Source of the DNA: Williamsia deligens
GTDB taxonomy: Bacteria; Actinomycetota; Actinomycetes; Mycobacteriales; Mycobacteriaceae
Direction: 5' to 3'
DNA: 64,000 bases
Assembly (NCBI RefSeq): GCF_024171765.1
Contig: NZ_JAMTCI010000001.1
Coordinates: forward strand, 1,775,137 to 1,839,136
This document shows positions 49,388 through 58,709 of this stretch, piece by piece (the first letter of the stretch is position 1; the number at the start of each line of letters is the position of its first letter). The position numbers and the translations under genes are program-made. Under the pieces are notes generated by a model, which did not search any database, was not told where the DNA came from, and worked only from the letters and a program-made list of their open reading frames with translations.

Positions 49388-50914
49388 ATGGATGGCACCT
49401 TCAGCGCCCCGGACCACGAGATCGTCATCGTCGGGGGAGGGTTCTCCGGCATCGGCGCGTCGATCCTGCTCGACCGGGCCGGGTTCTCCGACCAGCTGGT
49501 CGTCGAGGACGGCGACGGCCTCGGCGGTGCGTGGCACTGGAACACCTACCCGGGCGTCGGCGTGGACATCCCGTCGTTCAGCTACCAGTTCTCGTTCGAC
49601 CAGCGGGCCGACTGGTCGCGCATCTACGCGCCCGGCCGGGAACTGAAGGCCTATGCCGAGGACTGCGCCCGCCGGTTCGGGGTGACCGCCCGGACACGCC
49701 TGAACACCCGCATCGTCGACGCGGAGTTCGACGAGACCTCCGACATCTGGCGGCTGCGCACCGGCGACGGGGACACGATCTCGGCGCGGTACGTGGTGGG
49801 TGCGACGGGGGTGTTGACCCAGCCGAAGCGCCCGGACATCGACGGTCTCGACGACTTCGCCGGCGACATCCTGCACACCGCCCGGTGGGACCACGATCTC
49901 GACCTGCGGGGGCGTCGCGTCGCGGTGATCGGTACGGGAGCGTCTGCGGTGCAGGCGATCCCGGAGATCGCGCAGGTGGCCGAGCATCTCACCGTGTTCC
50001 AGCGGACCCCGATCTGGTGCATGCCGAAGCCGGACGCCGCGATCCCGGGGGTGGTGCGGACCGCGTTGGGGCGGATCCCCGGCGCGCGACGCCTGGCGCG
50101 GACGCTGTCGCAGGCGTTCGTCGAGGTGAATTTCCCTCTGCCCGCGCACTTCAACGGCGTGGTGCCGATCGCGACCGCGGGGGAGAAGCTGGCCCGGGCG
50201 TACCTGCGGCGCACCGTGACCGACCCGATCACCCGGGAGAAGCTGACGCCGCGGTACGCGATGGGCTGCAAGCGCCCGAGCTTCTCCAATGCGTACCTGC
50301 CGACCTTCAACCGCGACGACGTCACCCTGGAGACGACCGGCATCGCGGCCGTCGAACCGACCGGTGTCCGCACGGCGGACGGGACTCTCCACGAGTGCGA
50401 CGTGCTGGTGCTCGCGACCGGGTTCAAGGTCTTCGAGAAGGGCAACATGCCGCCGTTCGGTGTCCGCGGCGTCGGCGGCCGCGATCTCGACTCCTGGTGG
50501 TCGGAGCACCGTCTGCAGGCGTTCCACGGTGTGAGCGTCCCGGGGTTCCCCAACTTCTTCACCATCCTCGGGCCCTACGCCTACAACGGGTCGTCGTACT
50601 TCACCCTCATCGAGACCCAGAGTCGCCACATCGCCCGGTGCCTGACGCGCGCACGGTCGGCGGGTGCGTCACGCGTCGAGGTCACCGAACAGGCCAACGC
50701 CGACTACCTCGCGGAGATGTTGGGGCGTCGCGACAACCAGGTGTTCTTCCAGGGCGGGTGCGGGTCGGCGAACAGCTACTACTTCGACGACCACGGCGAT
50801 GTCCCGTTCCGGGCGTCGACGACGCTGGAGACCATCTGGAGCAGCCGCCGGTTCGATCTCGACGCCTACGAGTTCACCCGCGTGAGCGACCGTCGGACAC
50901 CGGCCATCGGCTGA
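49388..50914 (+). CDS. Flavin monooxygenase, Baeyer-Villiger type
   Basis: 508 aa. Two Rossmann motifs (IVIVGGGFSGIGASILLDRA and VAVIGTGASAVQAIPEI) flank the fingerprint FAGDILHTARWD, which fits the Baeyer-Villiger pattern FxGxxxHxxxW. DGLGGAWHWNTYPGVGVDIP is the other family block. It inserts oxygen next to a ketone with NADPH; cyclic ketones or sterol-derived ketones are plausible because an HsaD-like hydrolase follows. ATG 49388 is 7 nt from a GACACT box. Confidence 0.87.
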   Translation: MDGTFSAPDHEIVIVGGGFSGIGASILLDRAGFSDQLVVEDGDGLGGAWHWNTYPGVGVDIPSFSYQFSFDQRADWSRIYAPGRELKAYAEDCARRFGVTARTRLNTRIVDAEFDETSDIWRLRTGDGDTISARYVVGATGVLTQPKRPDIDGLDDFAGDILHTARWDHDLDLRGRRVAVIGTGASAVQAIPEIAQVAEHLTVFQRTPIWCMPKPDAAIPGVVRTALGRIPGARRLARTLSQAFVEVNFPLPAHFNGVVPIATAGEKLARAYLRRTVTDPITREKLTPRYAMGCKRPSFSNAYLPTFNRDDVTLETTGIAAVEPTGVRTADGTLHECDVLVLATGFKVFEKGNMPPFGVRGVGGRDLDSWWSEHRLQAFHGVSVPGFPNFFTILGPYAYNGSSYFTLIETQSRHIARCLTRARSAGASRVEVTEQANADYLAEMLGRRDNQVFFQGGCGSANSYYFDDHGDVPFRASTTLETIWSSRRFDLDAYEFTRVSDRRTPAIG

Positions 50915-51019
50915 CCGGCGGCGGGGTTCGAAAATCTGGACATGCTGTTCAATATTGGTCGATTAGTCCGGGGTCGTCCGGCGGTCGGCGCACCGCCGCC
51001 CGGGTCCACCCCGGCGAAC

Positions 51020-51038
51020 CTAGAACACGTTCTAGTCT
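51020..51038 (+). promoter_or_regulatory. KstR-type operator overlapping a leaderless promoter
   Basis: CTAGAACACGTTCTAG (51020-51035) is a palindrome with 7-bp arms around AC and matches the KstR consensus better than any other site here. TAGTCT (51033-51038) overlaps its right end and is 6 nt before GTG 51045. Confidence 0.75.
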
Positions 51039-51044
51039 GTCGGG

Positions 51045-51902
51045 GTGGACGTCACCTACGAGAACACCCGTCGCGAGCTCACCACCGACAACGGCGTGCT
51101 GCGGTACCACGAGGCCGGCGACGCCGACGCGCCCCCGCTGATCCTGTTGCACGGGTCCGGACCGGGAGTGACGGGGTGGCGCAACTATCGCGGCAATCTC
51201 GGCGTCTTCGCCGAGCACTTCCACACCTACGTCCTGGAGTTCCCCGGCTTCGGCGTGAGCGACCCATGGGGCGGCATGCCGGTCCTCGACGCGGGTAAGT
51301 CGGTCAACGCGTTCATGAAGGGTCTCGGCATCCCGTCGGCGGCGATGATCGGCAACTCGATGGGCGGCGTCGTCGCCGTGAATCTCGCCATCCGCAAACC
51401 CGAGCTGGTGAGCAAGCTGGTCACCATCGGCGGGGTGGGGGCCAACCTGTTCAGCCCGCAGCCGACGGAGGGTCTGCAGCTGCTCCAGGAGTTCGCCGAC
51501 GACCCCGATCGCGACCGCTTGATCCGCTGGCTCCGGTCGATGGTCTACGACAAGTCCCTCGTCACCGAGGAGCTCGTCGAGGAGCGGTGGGAGGCCGCGA
51601 CGCATCCCGATGCCCGCAGGACCGGCGAGACGATGTACGGCTCCGCCGCCTTCGCGATGCAACAGGAGTTCCTGGCGGCGTCCGACGCACCGCCCTACTG
51701 GGCGACGATGCACAAGGTCGCCTGCCCGACGCTGCTCACCTGGGGACGTGACGACCGTGTCAGCCCGCCCGACATGGCGCTGGTCCCGATGCGTCTCATC
51801 CCCGACGCGCAGCTGCACGTGTTCCCGCGGTGCGGGCACTGGGTGATGATCGAGGCCAAGGAGGCCTTCGAGGCGACCGTCCTGGCGTTCCTGCGGGACT
51901 GA
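51045..51902 (+). CDS. Alpha/beta hydrolase, HsaD/BphD-like C-C bond hydrolase family
   Basis: 285 aa, leaderless GTG start. Oxyanion LLHGSGPGVTGWRNY, nucleophile elbow MIGNSMGGVVAVNLAI, acid in LTWGRDDRVSPPDMALVPM and histidine in CGHWVMIEAKEAF. LVTIGGVGANLFSPQPTEGL and MVYDKSLVTEELVEERWE align with HsaD, which cleaves the opened A/B rings of cholesterol. The KstR-like operator over its promoter supports a sterol-degradation role, though HsaC/HsaA genes are not beside it and this may be a paralog acting on another ring-opened product. Confidence 0.85.
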   Translation: MDVTYENTRRELTTDNGVLRYHEAGDADAPPLILLHGSGPGVTGWRNYRGNLGVFAEHFHTYVLEFPGFGVSDPWGGMPVLDAGKSVNAFMKGLGIPSAAMIGNSMGGVVAVNLAIRKPELVSKLVTIGGVGANLFSPQPTEGLQLLQEFADDPDRDRLIRWLRSMVYDKSLVTEELVEERWEAATHPDARRTGETMYGSAAFAMQQEFLAASDAPPYWATMHKVACPTLLTWGRDDRVSPPDMALVPMRLIPDAQLHVFPRCGHWVMIEAKEAFEATVLAFLRD

Positions 51903-51926
51903 CCCCGACCGGGTGGCCCGGAACCG

Positions 51927-52679
51927 TCAGGACCCGGGGCCGGCCTCGACGACCTGCAGCGCCACGTCGGAGAGTTTCGTGTTCGAGTCCTGCGACAGCC
52001 GGGCGAGGAGCTGGAACGCGTCGTCGGCGGACAGCGAGTACCGCTCCATCAACATGCCCTTGGCCTGACCGATGATGTCCCGGTTGGTCAGCGCCGACCG
52101 GATCTGCTCCTTCTCGCGCACCGAGGAGAAGGCGATGGCCGCATGCGCCGCGAACAGACTGCCGATGGACTGCGACTCGTCGTCGAACGCGTCTACCCGG
52201 GTGCTGTGCAGGTTGAGCGCGCCGAAGTTGTCGCCCTCGACGTACAGGCAGAAACACACCATCGACCGGATGCCGAGGTCGGCGGCACCCGCGCAGAAGC
52301 GGGGCCACCGCTCCTCGGTGCGGGTGTCGTCGATGACGACGGTGTCCGCCTGGAGGGCGGACGTGACGCACGGTCCCTCCCGCAGCTCGGCCTGGAGGCG
52401 ATCGGACGCCGCGGCGAGATCGCCGATCAGGACGGGACTGGTGATCGAGGACTTCTTCTCCACCAGCGTGATGCTGGCGTACTCGGCGTGCGGGATGGAC
52501 TCGACGGCGGCCGCACTGATGGCCCGGAGAACGGATTCCGTGTCCCGGCTCTCCGACTTCAGCCGCCGCGCGAGCTCGGCCATCGTCGTCGACAGCGTCG
52601 TCAGCGACATCACCGGCTCGTCACCGTGGTCGAGCACGTCGGATCCGCCGTGGTCGGCGTCCGAGGGTGCTGTCGTCAT
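51927..52679 (-). CDS. GAF-ANTAR domain protein
   Basis: 250 aa. GAF domain from about residue 40 to 180 (SIPHAEYASITLVEKKSSIT, GDNFGALNLHSTRVDAFDDE) and a C-terminal ANTAR domain (IRSALTNRDIIGQAKGMLME followed by RYSLSADDAFQLL) that binds two-hairpin RNA and prevents termination. It is a one-protein signal-to-RNA antiterminator. Start MTTAPSD at 52679; an ATG or GTG further up is possible. No obvious target hairpins seen next to it. Confidence 0.87.
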   Translation of the reverse strand: MTTAPSDADHGGSDVLDHGDEPVMSLTTLSTTMAELARRLKSESRDTESVLRAISAAAVESIPHAEYASITLVEKKSSITSPVLIGDLAAASDRLQAELREGPCVTSALQADTVVIDDTRTEERWPRFCAGAADLGIRSMVCFCLYVEGDNFGALNLHSTRVDAFDDESQSIGSLFAAHAAIAFSSVREKEQIRSALTNRDIIGQAKGMLMERYSLSADDAFQLLARLSQDSNTKLSDVALQVVEAGPGS

Positions 52680-52877
52680 CGTCTCGCCCCGGAATGGGCG
52701 AAACGATCGGTCGTGTACACAGGCAGGTCTCTCACCCGGGGTTTCCTTCACCGCTCGACTACGGGAGCCGTTCGCGGCTCACCAGCGCCGGCCCTGGTTC
52801 TCGACGCCGGTGACGGGATTCTAGCGAGGAGATACCGCACGCGCGGTGGGAGACAGCGAAACCGGGGGACCTGCTGC

Positions 52878-53135
52878 TCAGGCGGTCTGCGCGCGGTAAC
52901 CGTGGTAGCCGAGGTGGGCGCCATAGGCGAGCAGTCCCGCCACGCCGAGCCGCCGGGTGGCCGGCACCAACAGAGCGATCCCGAGACCGGTCTCCACGGC
53001 GCCGTGACGCATGATCCACGCCCGTGTGTCCTCGGGGAACGCCGCGGCGGTCAGCGCCTCGAACGCCTCGGGCTTGATCCAGTGCAGCGGTCCGACAGCG
53101 GCGAGAGACGCCCCGACGATCGTGAGTGCGGCCAT
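52878..53135 (-). CDS. Small DoxX-like membrane protein
   Basis: 85 aa with two to three hydrophobic spans (LTIVGASLAAVGPLHWIKPE, VETGLGIALLVPATRRLGVA, GLLAYGAHLGYHGYRA). HWIKPEAFEALTAAAFPEDT is typical of short DoxX-like proteins. Role unknown. It lies 64 bp downstream of the peptidase stop in the same direction. Confidence 0.65.
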   Translation of the reverse strand: MAALTIVGASLAAVGPLHWIKPEAFEALTAAAFPEDTRAWIMRHGAVETGLGIALLVPATRRLGVAGLLAYGAHLGYHGYRAQTA

Positions 53136-53199
53136 GTCATCCACCTCGCATCCGGTCCCGCGCCGAGGTGCGCGAGATCGGACCCACCGTAGCCGGGGG

Positions 53200-55185
53200 T
53201 CACCAGATGCGGACGCGCTGCTCCGGCTCGAGGTACAGGGCGTCGCCGGCGGCGACGTCGAACGCGTCGTAGAACGCGTCGATGTTGCGGATGACGCCGT
53301 TGCACCGGAACTCCGGCGGGGAGTGCGGGTCGATCGACAGGCGCCGGATCGCCTCGGCGTCGCGGGTCTTCGTCCGCCACACCTGCGCCCATCCGAAGAA
53401 CACGCGCTGCAGACCGGTGAGTCCGTCGACCACCGGCGGATCCGTGCCCTCGGTCGCGATGCGGTACGCGGCCAGCGAGATCGACAGGCCGCCGAGGTCG
53501 CCGATGTTCTCACCGATCGTGAACTCACCGTTGACCGTGTGCGAGGGGTCGAGGCCCGTCGGGGTGAAGGTGTCGTACTGCTCGATGAGGGCGCGGGTGC
53601 GCTTGCCGAACTCGGTGCGGTCGTCGTCGGTCCACCAGTCGACGAGGTTGCCGTCGCCGTCGTATTTGGCGCCCTGGTCGTCGAAGCCATGGCCGATCTC
53701 GTGACCGATGACCGCGCCGATACCGCCGTAGTTGGCGGCGTCGTCGGCGTCGGGGTCGAAGAACGGGGGCTGCAGGATCGCGGCCGGGAAGACGATCTCG
53801 TTCATCCCCGGGTTGTAGTAGGCGTTCACCGTCTGCGGCGTCATGAACCACTCGTCGTGGTCGACCGGTCCGCCGATCTTCGCCAGTTCGCGGTCCTGCT
53901 CGAACGCCGACGCCCGGGCCACGTTGCCGATGAGGTCGTCGGGCGCGATCTCCAGGCCGGAGTAGTCGCGCCACCGGGCGGGGTAGCCGATCTTGGGGGT
54001 GAACTTGTCGAGCTTGGCCAGCGCCTTCTCGCGGGTCGCCGGGCTCATCCACTCGAGGTCGCTGATGTTGCGGCGGTACGCCTCCACCAGGTTCGCGATG
54101 AGCTCGTCCATCCGTGCCTTCGCCGCCGGCGGGAAGTGCCGCTCGGTGTAGATGCGGCCGACGGCGAAGCCGACCGCCGCCTCCACGAGTCCGACGCCGC
54201 GCTTCCACCGCTCACGGATCTCGGGTGTGCCCGAGAGGGCGCGGCCGTAGAACGCGAAGTTCTCGTCGACGATGTCCGAGGTGAGATAGGGCGCGCTCGA
54301 GTGCAGCAGCCGCCACTGCAGCCAGGCGACCCACTCGTCGAGCGGGCGGTCGCGCACCAGCGCGCCGAGACCCTCGACGAAGGACGGCTGCCCGACGACG
54401 ACCTCGGCGAGGACGGCGCTGTCGGTGACGCCGAGCCCCCGCGACCACGCGGCGATGTCGAAGGCGCCTGCGGACGACACGAGGTCGTCGTGGGCGACGA
54501 GGTTGTAGGTGAGGTCGGCGTCGCGCCGACGGACGACGTCCCAGTGGTGGGAGGCGATCGCCGTCTCGAGATCCACCACGGTCGCGGCGCGTGCGGCGGC
54601 GTCGTCGAACCCGGCGAGGGTGAGCATGCGCTCGATGTGCGCGACGTACCCGCTGCGGGTCTCGGCGTGCTTGTCCTCGCGGTAGTACGACTCGTCCGGG
54701 AGGCCGATGCCCGACTGGCCGAGGTGGACGAGGTAGCGGTCGGACTGCTTGGAGTCGGTGTCGACGTAGAAGCCGACCGCACCGCCGACGCCGCGGCGCT
54801 GCAGTTCCCCGATCACCTCGGCGAGCTCCTCGACCGAGGAGATGCCGGCGATGCGGTCGAGGTCGGAGCGGATCGGGTCCAGACCGAGCGACTCGATGCG
54901 GTCGGTGTCCATGAAGGAGGTGTAGAGGTCGCCGATGCGCTGGGCGTCGGAGCCGCGTTCGGCGTCGGACCCGGCGCACTCGACGACGATGTCGCGGACG
55001 TTCTCCTCCGCGCGGTCGCGCAGGGCGAGGAACGATCCGTCGATCGGCCGGTCGGAGGGGATCTCGTGTTCGGCCAGCCAGCGGCCGTTCACGTGCGCAT
55101 ACAGGTCGTCCTGGGCGCGGATGTCGTCGTCGACCCAGGACAGGTCGATGCCGGAGGGACGGTCGGTGTCGGTGGGTGCGCTCAC
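53200..55185 (-). CDS. zmp1: M13 (neprilysin) zinc metallopeptidase, Zmp1-like
   Basis: 661 aa from GTG 55185 (AGGA 8 nt before it); ATG 55194 would add three residues. The sequence follows M. tuberculosis Zmp1 closely: QDDLYAHVNGRWLAEHEIPS, AYYNPGMNEIVFPAAILQPP, zinc site VIGHEIGHGFDDQGAKYDGD, the third ligand in TIGENIGDLGGLS, and the conserved C-terminal Trp (RVRIW). It has no signal peptide visible, as in Zmp1, which nonetheless is found outside the cell. Confidence 0.93.
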   Translation of the reverse strand: MSAPTDTDRPSGIDLSWVDDDIRAQDDLYAHVNGRWLAEHEIPSDRPIDGSFLALRDRAEENVRDIVVECAGSDAERGSDAQRIGDLYTSFMDTDRIESLGLDPIRSDLDRIAGISSVEELAEVIGELQRRGVGGAVGFYVDTDSKQSDRYLVHLGQSGIGLPDESYYREDKHAETRSGYVAHIERMLTLAGFDDAAARAATVVDLETAIASHHWDVVRRRDADLTYNLVAHDDLVSSAGAFDIAAWSRGLGVTDSAVLAEVVVGQPSFVEGLGALVRDRPLDEWVAWLQWRLLHSSAPYLTSDIVDENFAFYGRALSGTPEIRERWKRGVGLVEAAVGFAVGRIYTERHFPPAAKARMDELIANLVEAYRRNISDLEWMSPATREKALAKLDKFTPKIGYPARWRDYSGLEIAPDDLIGNVARASAFEQDRELAKIGGPVDHDEWFMTPQTVNAYYNPGMNEIVFPAAILQPPFFDPDADDAANYGGIGAVIGHEIGHGFDDQGAKYDGDGNLVDWWTDDDRTEFGKRTRALIEQYDTFTPTGLDPSHTVNGEFTIGENIGDLGGLSISLAAYRIATEGTDPPVVDGLTGLQRVFFGWAQVWRTKTRDAEAIRRLSIDPHSPPEFRCNGVIRNIDAFYDAFDVAAGDALYLEPEQRVRIW

Positions 55186-55403
55186 CCCGCCCATCCTGGC
55201 ACCGCGACGCCGCGGCTGCACGGACCTCGCCGCCGGACTGCACGGGCGGGGTAGGGTGGTAGGGAAAGTCCCTGTGGGGCCGCCGATCTGGCGATGGGTG
55301 TACATCCAATCGTGATCGGATCGTGAGCGGATCGAAAACCCCAACGGTGTCATCTGTGACCTGCACCGGGTGGACTGGGCATCGTGACGAGTTCGGTGTC
55401 GTG

Positions 55404-57026
55404 ATGGCCTCCATCTCCCTGCGTACGCGTGTCGCCGTGGCCTCTGTGGTCAGTGGCGTCCTGGTCCTCGCGTCCTGCGGGGTGTTCTCCGACCAACAGG
55501 TGTCGGGGTCGCACCGCATGCTCGACGAGTTCGGCGCCGCCCTCGCGGCGCAGGATGCCGGTAGGGCGGCGGCACTCACGTCCGCACCGGGCCAGGCGGC
55601 CCCGCAGATCGCCTCGACCCTCTCGGGGATGCACGCCCAGTCGGTGAAGGTGAGCGTCACCCGCCCGGTCGAGTACTCCGACGGCACGGCCGACTACGGA
55701 CTCGACTACACCTGGGACCTCGGTTCCGGCCGCAGCTACACCACCCAGACGACGGGGACCGCGCGGAAGCTGTCGTCGGGGTGGCGCGTCCAGTGGGATC
55801 CGACGGTGCTCGCCCCGGGCCTGCAGACCGGTGGCGCGCTGCGCCTGGTCCGCACCGACGCGACCCCGGCACCCGCTGTCCTCGACACCGCCCGCAAGCC
55901 CTGGATGACCCCGCAGGGGCTCACCGCCGTCGTCATCGACCCGTCGGCCACCCGGGACCGCGCCGCGAGCGTCCGCCGACTGGCCGCCGTGATCGCGCCG
56001 ATCGCGCCCCTGATCACCGCTCCCGTCATCGAGCAGCGGATCGACGCGGCGGGCGGCAAGCCCACGACCGTCGTCTCCCTGCGCGACTCGGACATGGCGG
56101 TGCTCGCGGGCAACCCTGCCGCGGTGCCGGGGGTCACGGTCACCCGCAACGTCACGCTGCTCACCACGGACCGCCGGATCTCGTCGCCGCTGGCCGAGTC
56201 GACGGCCGCCTACTGGCAGGCTCTGCGCGACGCGACGTCGGGCTGGGCCGTGCAGCGGGTGGCGGCCGACGGCGGCATCACCCGACTCGCCGGCGAGCAG
56301 GGTCCGCCGGCGCCGAGCTTCTCCACCACGATCAACCCGCCGGTGCAGCTGACGGTCAACGCCTCCGTCGTCGACGTCGCGCAGCCCGCCACCATGCTCG
56401 TGCTCGACGCGCGGTCGGGCGCGATCCTGGCCGCGGCCGACAACGACGCGGCCGACGCCGCGGGTGCCGGCCTCGACGACCTCGTCACGCCGGGCTCCAC
56501 GCTCGACCCCGTCCTGGGCGCGATCGACGCGGCCGCGGGTGGCAACCGTAATGCGGCGGAGAAGTCGCTGCACTCGCTGGGTCTCGGGGTCGACTACACC
56601 GTCCCCGGCGTGACCGCGGCGAACACGGGCCGCGCGGGGATCTCCGCCGCCGGCCTCGACTCGGCACCGCAGGTGTCGGCGCTCTCGATGGGAGCGCTCG
56701 GCGTCGCCATCGCCCGGATGGCCGGGGTCGCCCCGTCGTTCGTGCGCGGGACCACCAGCACCGTGCGCGGTGGCGAGCTGGGTCCGGTCGACCCGACCGT
56801 CGGTGCGCGGATCGCCGCGGCCATGCGGAGCACCGCCACCACCGGCGACGCGAGTGACCTCACGGGGGCGTCGGACCTGCGCGCGCTCGTCGGTACCAAC
56901 GGTCCGCAGGGACCCGGCTGGTTCGTGGGGATCACCCGCGGGCAGGTCGTCGTCGTCCACTGCGCGGGTGAGAAGTCCGGGTCCGCCGCCCTCCAGGTCG
57001 TCCAGAAGTACCTGCGGCAGCGCTGA
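55404..57026 (+). CDS. PBP-like lipoprotein lacking transpeptidase catalytic motifs
   Basis: 540 aa. Lipoprotein signal (VVSGVLVLASCGVFSDQQ, lipid Cys near 24), then an NTF2/MecA_N-like domain (DEFGAALAAQDAGRAAALTS) and a transpeptidase-like domain. In active enzymes the nucleophile motif reads STFK; here it is PGSTLDPV near residue 365, with Lys replaced by Asp. SxN is replaced by NRN, and KTG is absent (LVGTNGPQGPGWFVG). The overall plan matches the PBP lipoprotein Rv2864c, but this copy should be inactive as a transpeptidase. GTG 55401 is an alternative start. Confidence 0.8.
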   Translation: MASISLRTRVAVASVVSGVLVLASCGVFSDQQVSGSHRMLDEFGAALAAQDAGRAAALTSAPGQAAPQIASTLSGMHAQSVKVSVTRPVEYSDGTADYGLDYTWDLGSGRSYTTQTTGTARKLSSGWRVQWDPTVLAPGLQTGGALRLVRTDATPAPAVLDTARKPWMTPQGLTAVVIDPSATRDRAASVRRLAAVIAPIAPLITAPVIEQRIDAAGGKPTTVVSLRDSDMAVLAGNPAAVPGVTVTRNVTLLTTDRRISSPLAESTAAYWQALRDATSGWAVQRVAADGGITRLAGEQGPPAPSFSTTINPPVQLTVNASVVDVAQPATMLVLDARSGAILAAADNDAADAAGAGLDDLVTPGSTLDPVLGAIDAAAGGNRNAAEKSLHSLGLGVDYTVPGVTAANTGRAGISAAGLDSAPQVSALSMGALGVAIARMAGVAPSFVRGTTSTVRGGELGPVDPTVGARIAAAMRSTATTGDASDLTGASDLRALVGTNGPQGPGWFVGITRGQVVVVHCAGEKSGSAALQVVQKYLRQR

Positions 57027-57063
57027 TCCTCCCCCCGCCGCCGCGTCGGCCGCGTCGGCCGGG

Positions 57064-58638
57064 TCAGCGGTCGTCCAGGTCGACGACGCGGGTGATGCCC
57101 AGGTCGGCGACGAACCGTGTGTCGTGACTGACCACGATGACCGCGCCGCGGAAGCCGGCGAGCGCCTGGGCGAGATGGTCGCGGGTGGCGATGTCGACGT
57201 TGTTGGTCGGCTCGTCGAGCACCAGCAGGTGGGGTGCGGGTGACGTGAGCAGCGCGACGGCGAGCGCGGCTCGCACGCGCTCCCCACCGGACAGCTCGCG
57301 CATAGGCCGGTCCGCCTCGCGCCCCCGGAACAGCAGTCGCGCCAACCCCGCACGGCGCTGCTCCGCGCTCCTGTCGGGGCTCACCGCGGACACCAGGTCG
57401 TAGGGACTCGCCTCCGGGTCCAGCCCGGACTGCGCCTGATGCACGACGCCTGTCGCGACCTCCGGGGGTGCGGCGAGCACCTGACGGAGCAGCGTCGTCT
57501 TCCCGGCGCCGTTGCGACCCCGGAGGTGGATGCGTTCGGGCCCGACGACCTCGAGGTCGACCGCTACATCGACGGGTCCGCGCGGGATGGTGAAGCGGCG
57601 TTGCGCGAGGACCACCTGTCCGGGGTGCACCGCGGTCTCGGGCAGGTCGATGCGTACGGCACGGTCGTCGCGGACGTCGTCGGCTGCGGACGTGGCCGCG
57701 GCGTGGGCCTCGTCCAGACGCCGTCGGTGACCCTCGGTGAGCTTCGCGGCGGACTCCTGGGCCGATCGTCTCCGCTGCTGCATGACGATCTTCGGTTCTC
57801 GCTTCTGCGCGGACATCTTCCGGCCGTACCGCTTGCGGTGCGCGATGACCGTCTGCGACTCGACCAGGTCGCGCCGCTGCCGGGCCTCGTCGTTGCGGGC
57901 GGTGGCCAGCACCTCGCGCGCCCGCTGCTGTTCGGCCGCGACGATCTCCTCGAAGTGTGTGTGATCGCCGGTGACGACGCGGATCCCACCGTCGCGGACC
58001 TCGGCGATCTGGTCGACCGTGTCCAGCAGATCCCGGTCGTGGCTGACCGTCACCACCTGTGCCGAGGAGCGGGCGATCGCCTCGACCAGCAGGTCTCGCG
58101 CGACGGGGTCGAGGTTGTTGGTCGGCTCGTCGAGGACGACGAGATCGGGCTCGGCGATCATCGCGCCGATCACCGCGACCAGCGTGGCCTCACCGCCGGA
58201 CAGGTGGTCGACGACGCGGTCCAGGTCGGACGGCACGGACACCAGGTGGTCGAGTCCGAGATGGCCGAACAGGGCGACCGCGCGGTCGTCGATGTCCCAG
58301 TTGCCCTCCAGGAGTTCGTGATCGGATGCCGACGCCGTGCCGTCCTCGATCCGCCGTGTCGCCGCGCGGATGTGTGCGACGCCGATGAGGCTGTCGATCG
58401 CGACCCCGGAACGGAGGGTGATGTCCTGCGAGACCAGCGCCACCGACCCGGGTCGGGTGATCGTGCCGCCGCTCGGAACGAGGTCACCGGTCAGGAGACG
58501 GACCAGGGTGGTCTTGCCGGCACCGTTTGCCCCGACCACGCCGACGTGGTGTCCCGACAGCGACACCGACACGTCGTCGAACACGACTGTGCCGTCCGCG
58601 AACCGGAAGTCCAGACCGGCCAGCGTCACCGAATGCAT
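57064..58638 (-). CDS. ABC-F family ATPase
   Basis: 524 aa, no membrane spans. Two ABC modules: Walker A VVGANGAGKTTLVRLL and LRGRNGAGKTTLLRQV, signatures HLSGGEATLVAVI and ELSGGERVRAALAV, Walker B LVVLDEPTNNLDP and LLVLDEPTNNVDI. The linker between them (QQRAREVLATARNDEARQRR) is long, basic and helical. ABC-F proteins act on the ribosome, relieving stalls or protecting against antibiotics; relatives in actinobacteria include macrolide/lincosamide resistance factors. Which one applies cannot be told. GTG 58641 is an equal start. Confidence 0.87.
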   Translation of the reverse strand: MHSVTLAGLDFRFADGTVVFDDVSVSLSGHHVGVVGANGAGKTTLVRLLTGDLVPSGGTITRPGSVALVSQDITLRSGVAIDSLIGVAHIRAATRRIEDGTASASDHELLEGNWDIDDRAVALFGHLGLDHLVSVPSDLDRVVDHLSGGEATLVAVIGAMIAEPDLVVLDEPTNNLDPVARDLLVEAIARSSAQVVTVSHDRDLLDTVDQIAEVRDGGIRVVTGDHTHFEEIVAAEQQRAREVLATARNDEARQRRDLVESQTVIAHRKRYGRKMSAQKREPKIVMQQRRRSAQESAAKLTEGHRRRLDEAHAAATSAADDVRDDRAVRIDLPETAVHPGQVVLAQRRFTIPRGPVDVAVDLEVVGPERIHLRGRNGAGKTTLLRQVLAAPPEVATGVVHQAQSGLDPEASPYDLVSAVSPDRSAEQRRAGLARLLFRGREADRPMRELSGGERVRAALAVALLTSPAPHLLVLDEPTNNVDIATRDHLAQALAGFRGAVIVVSHDTRFVADLGITRVVDLDDR

Positions 58639-58709
58639 CACGGACAGCGATGGTAGGCAGCACAGACGGTGGTGACGAACGATTTACGGCGCAGGGGCGG
58701 CCGGCGGAC

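Noticed and set aside
50943-51044. Short ORF starting MLFNIGRL upstream of the HsaD-like gene
   Set aside because: It has no ribosome-binding site, runs through the KstR palindrome and into an Arg-rich frame over the next gene.
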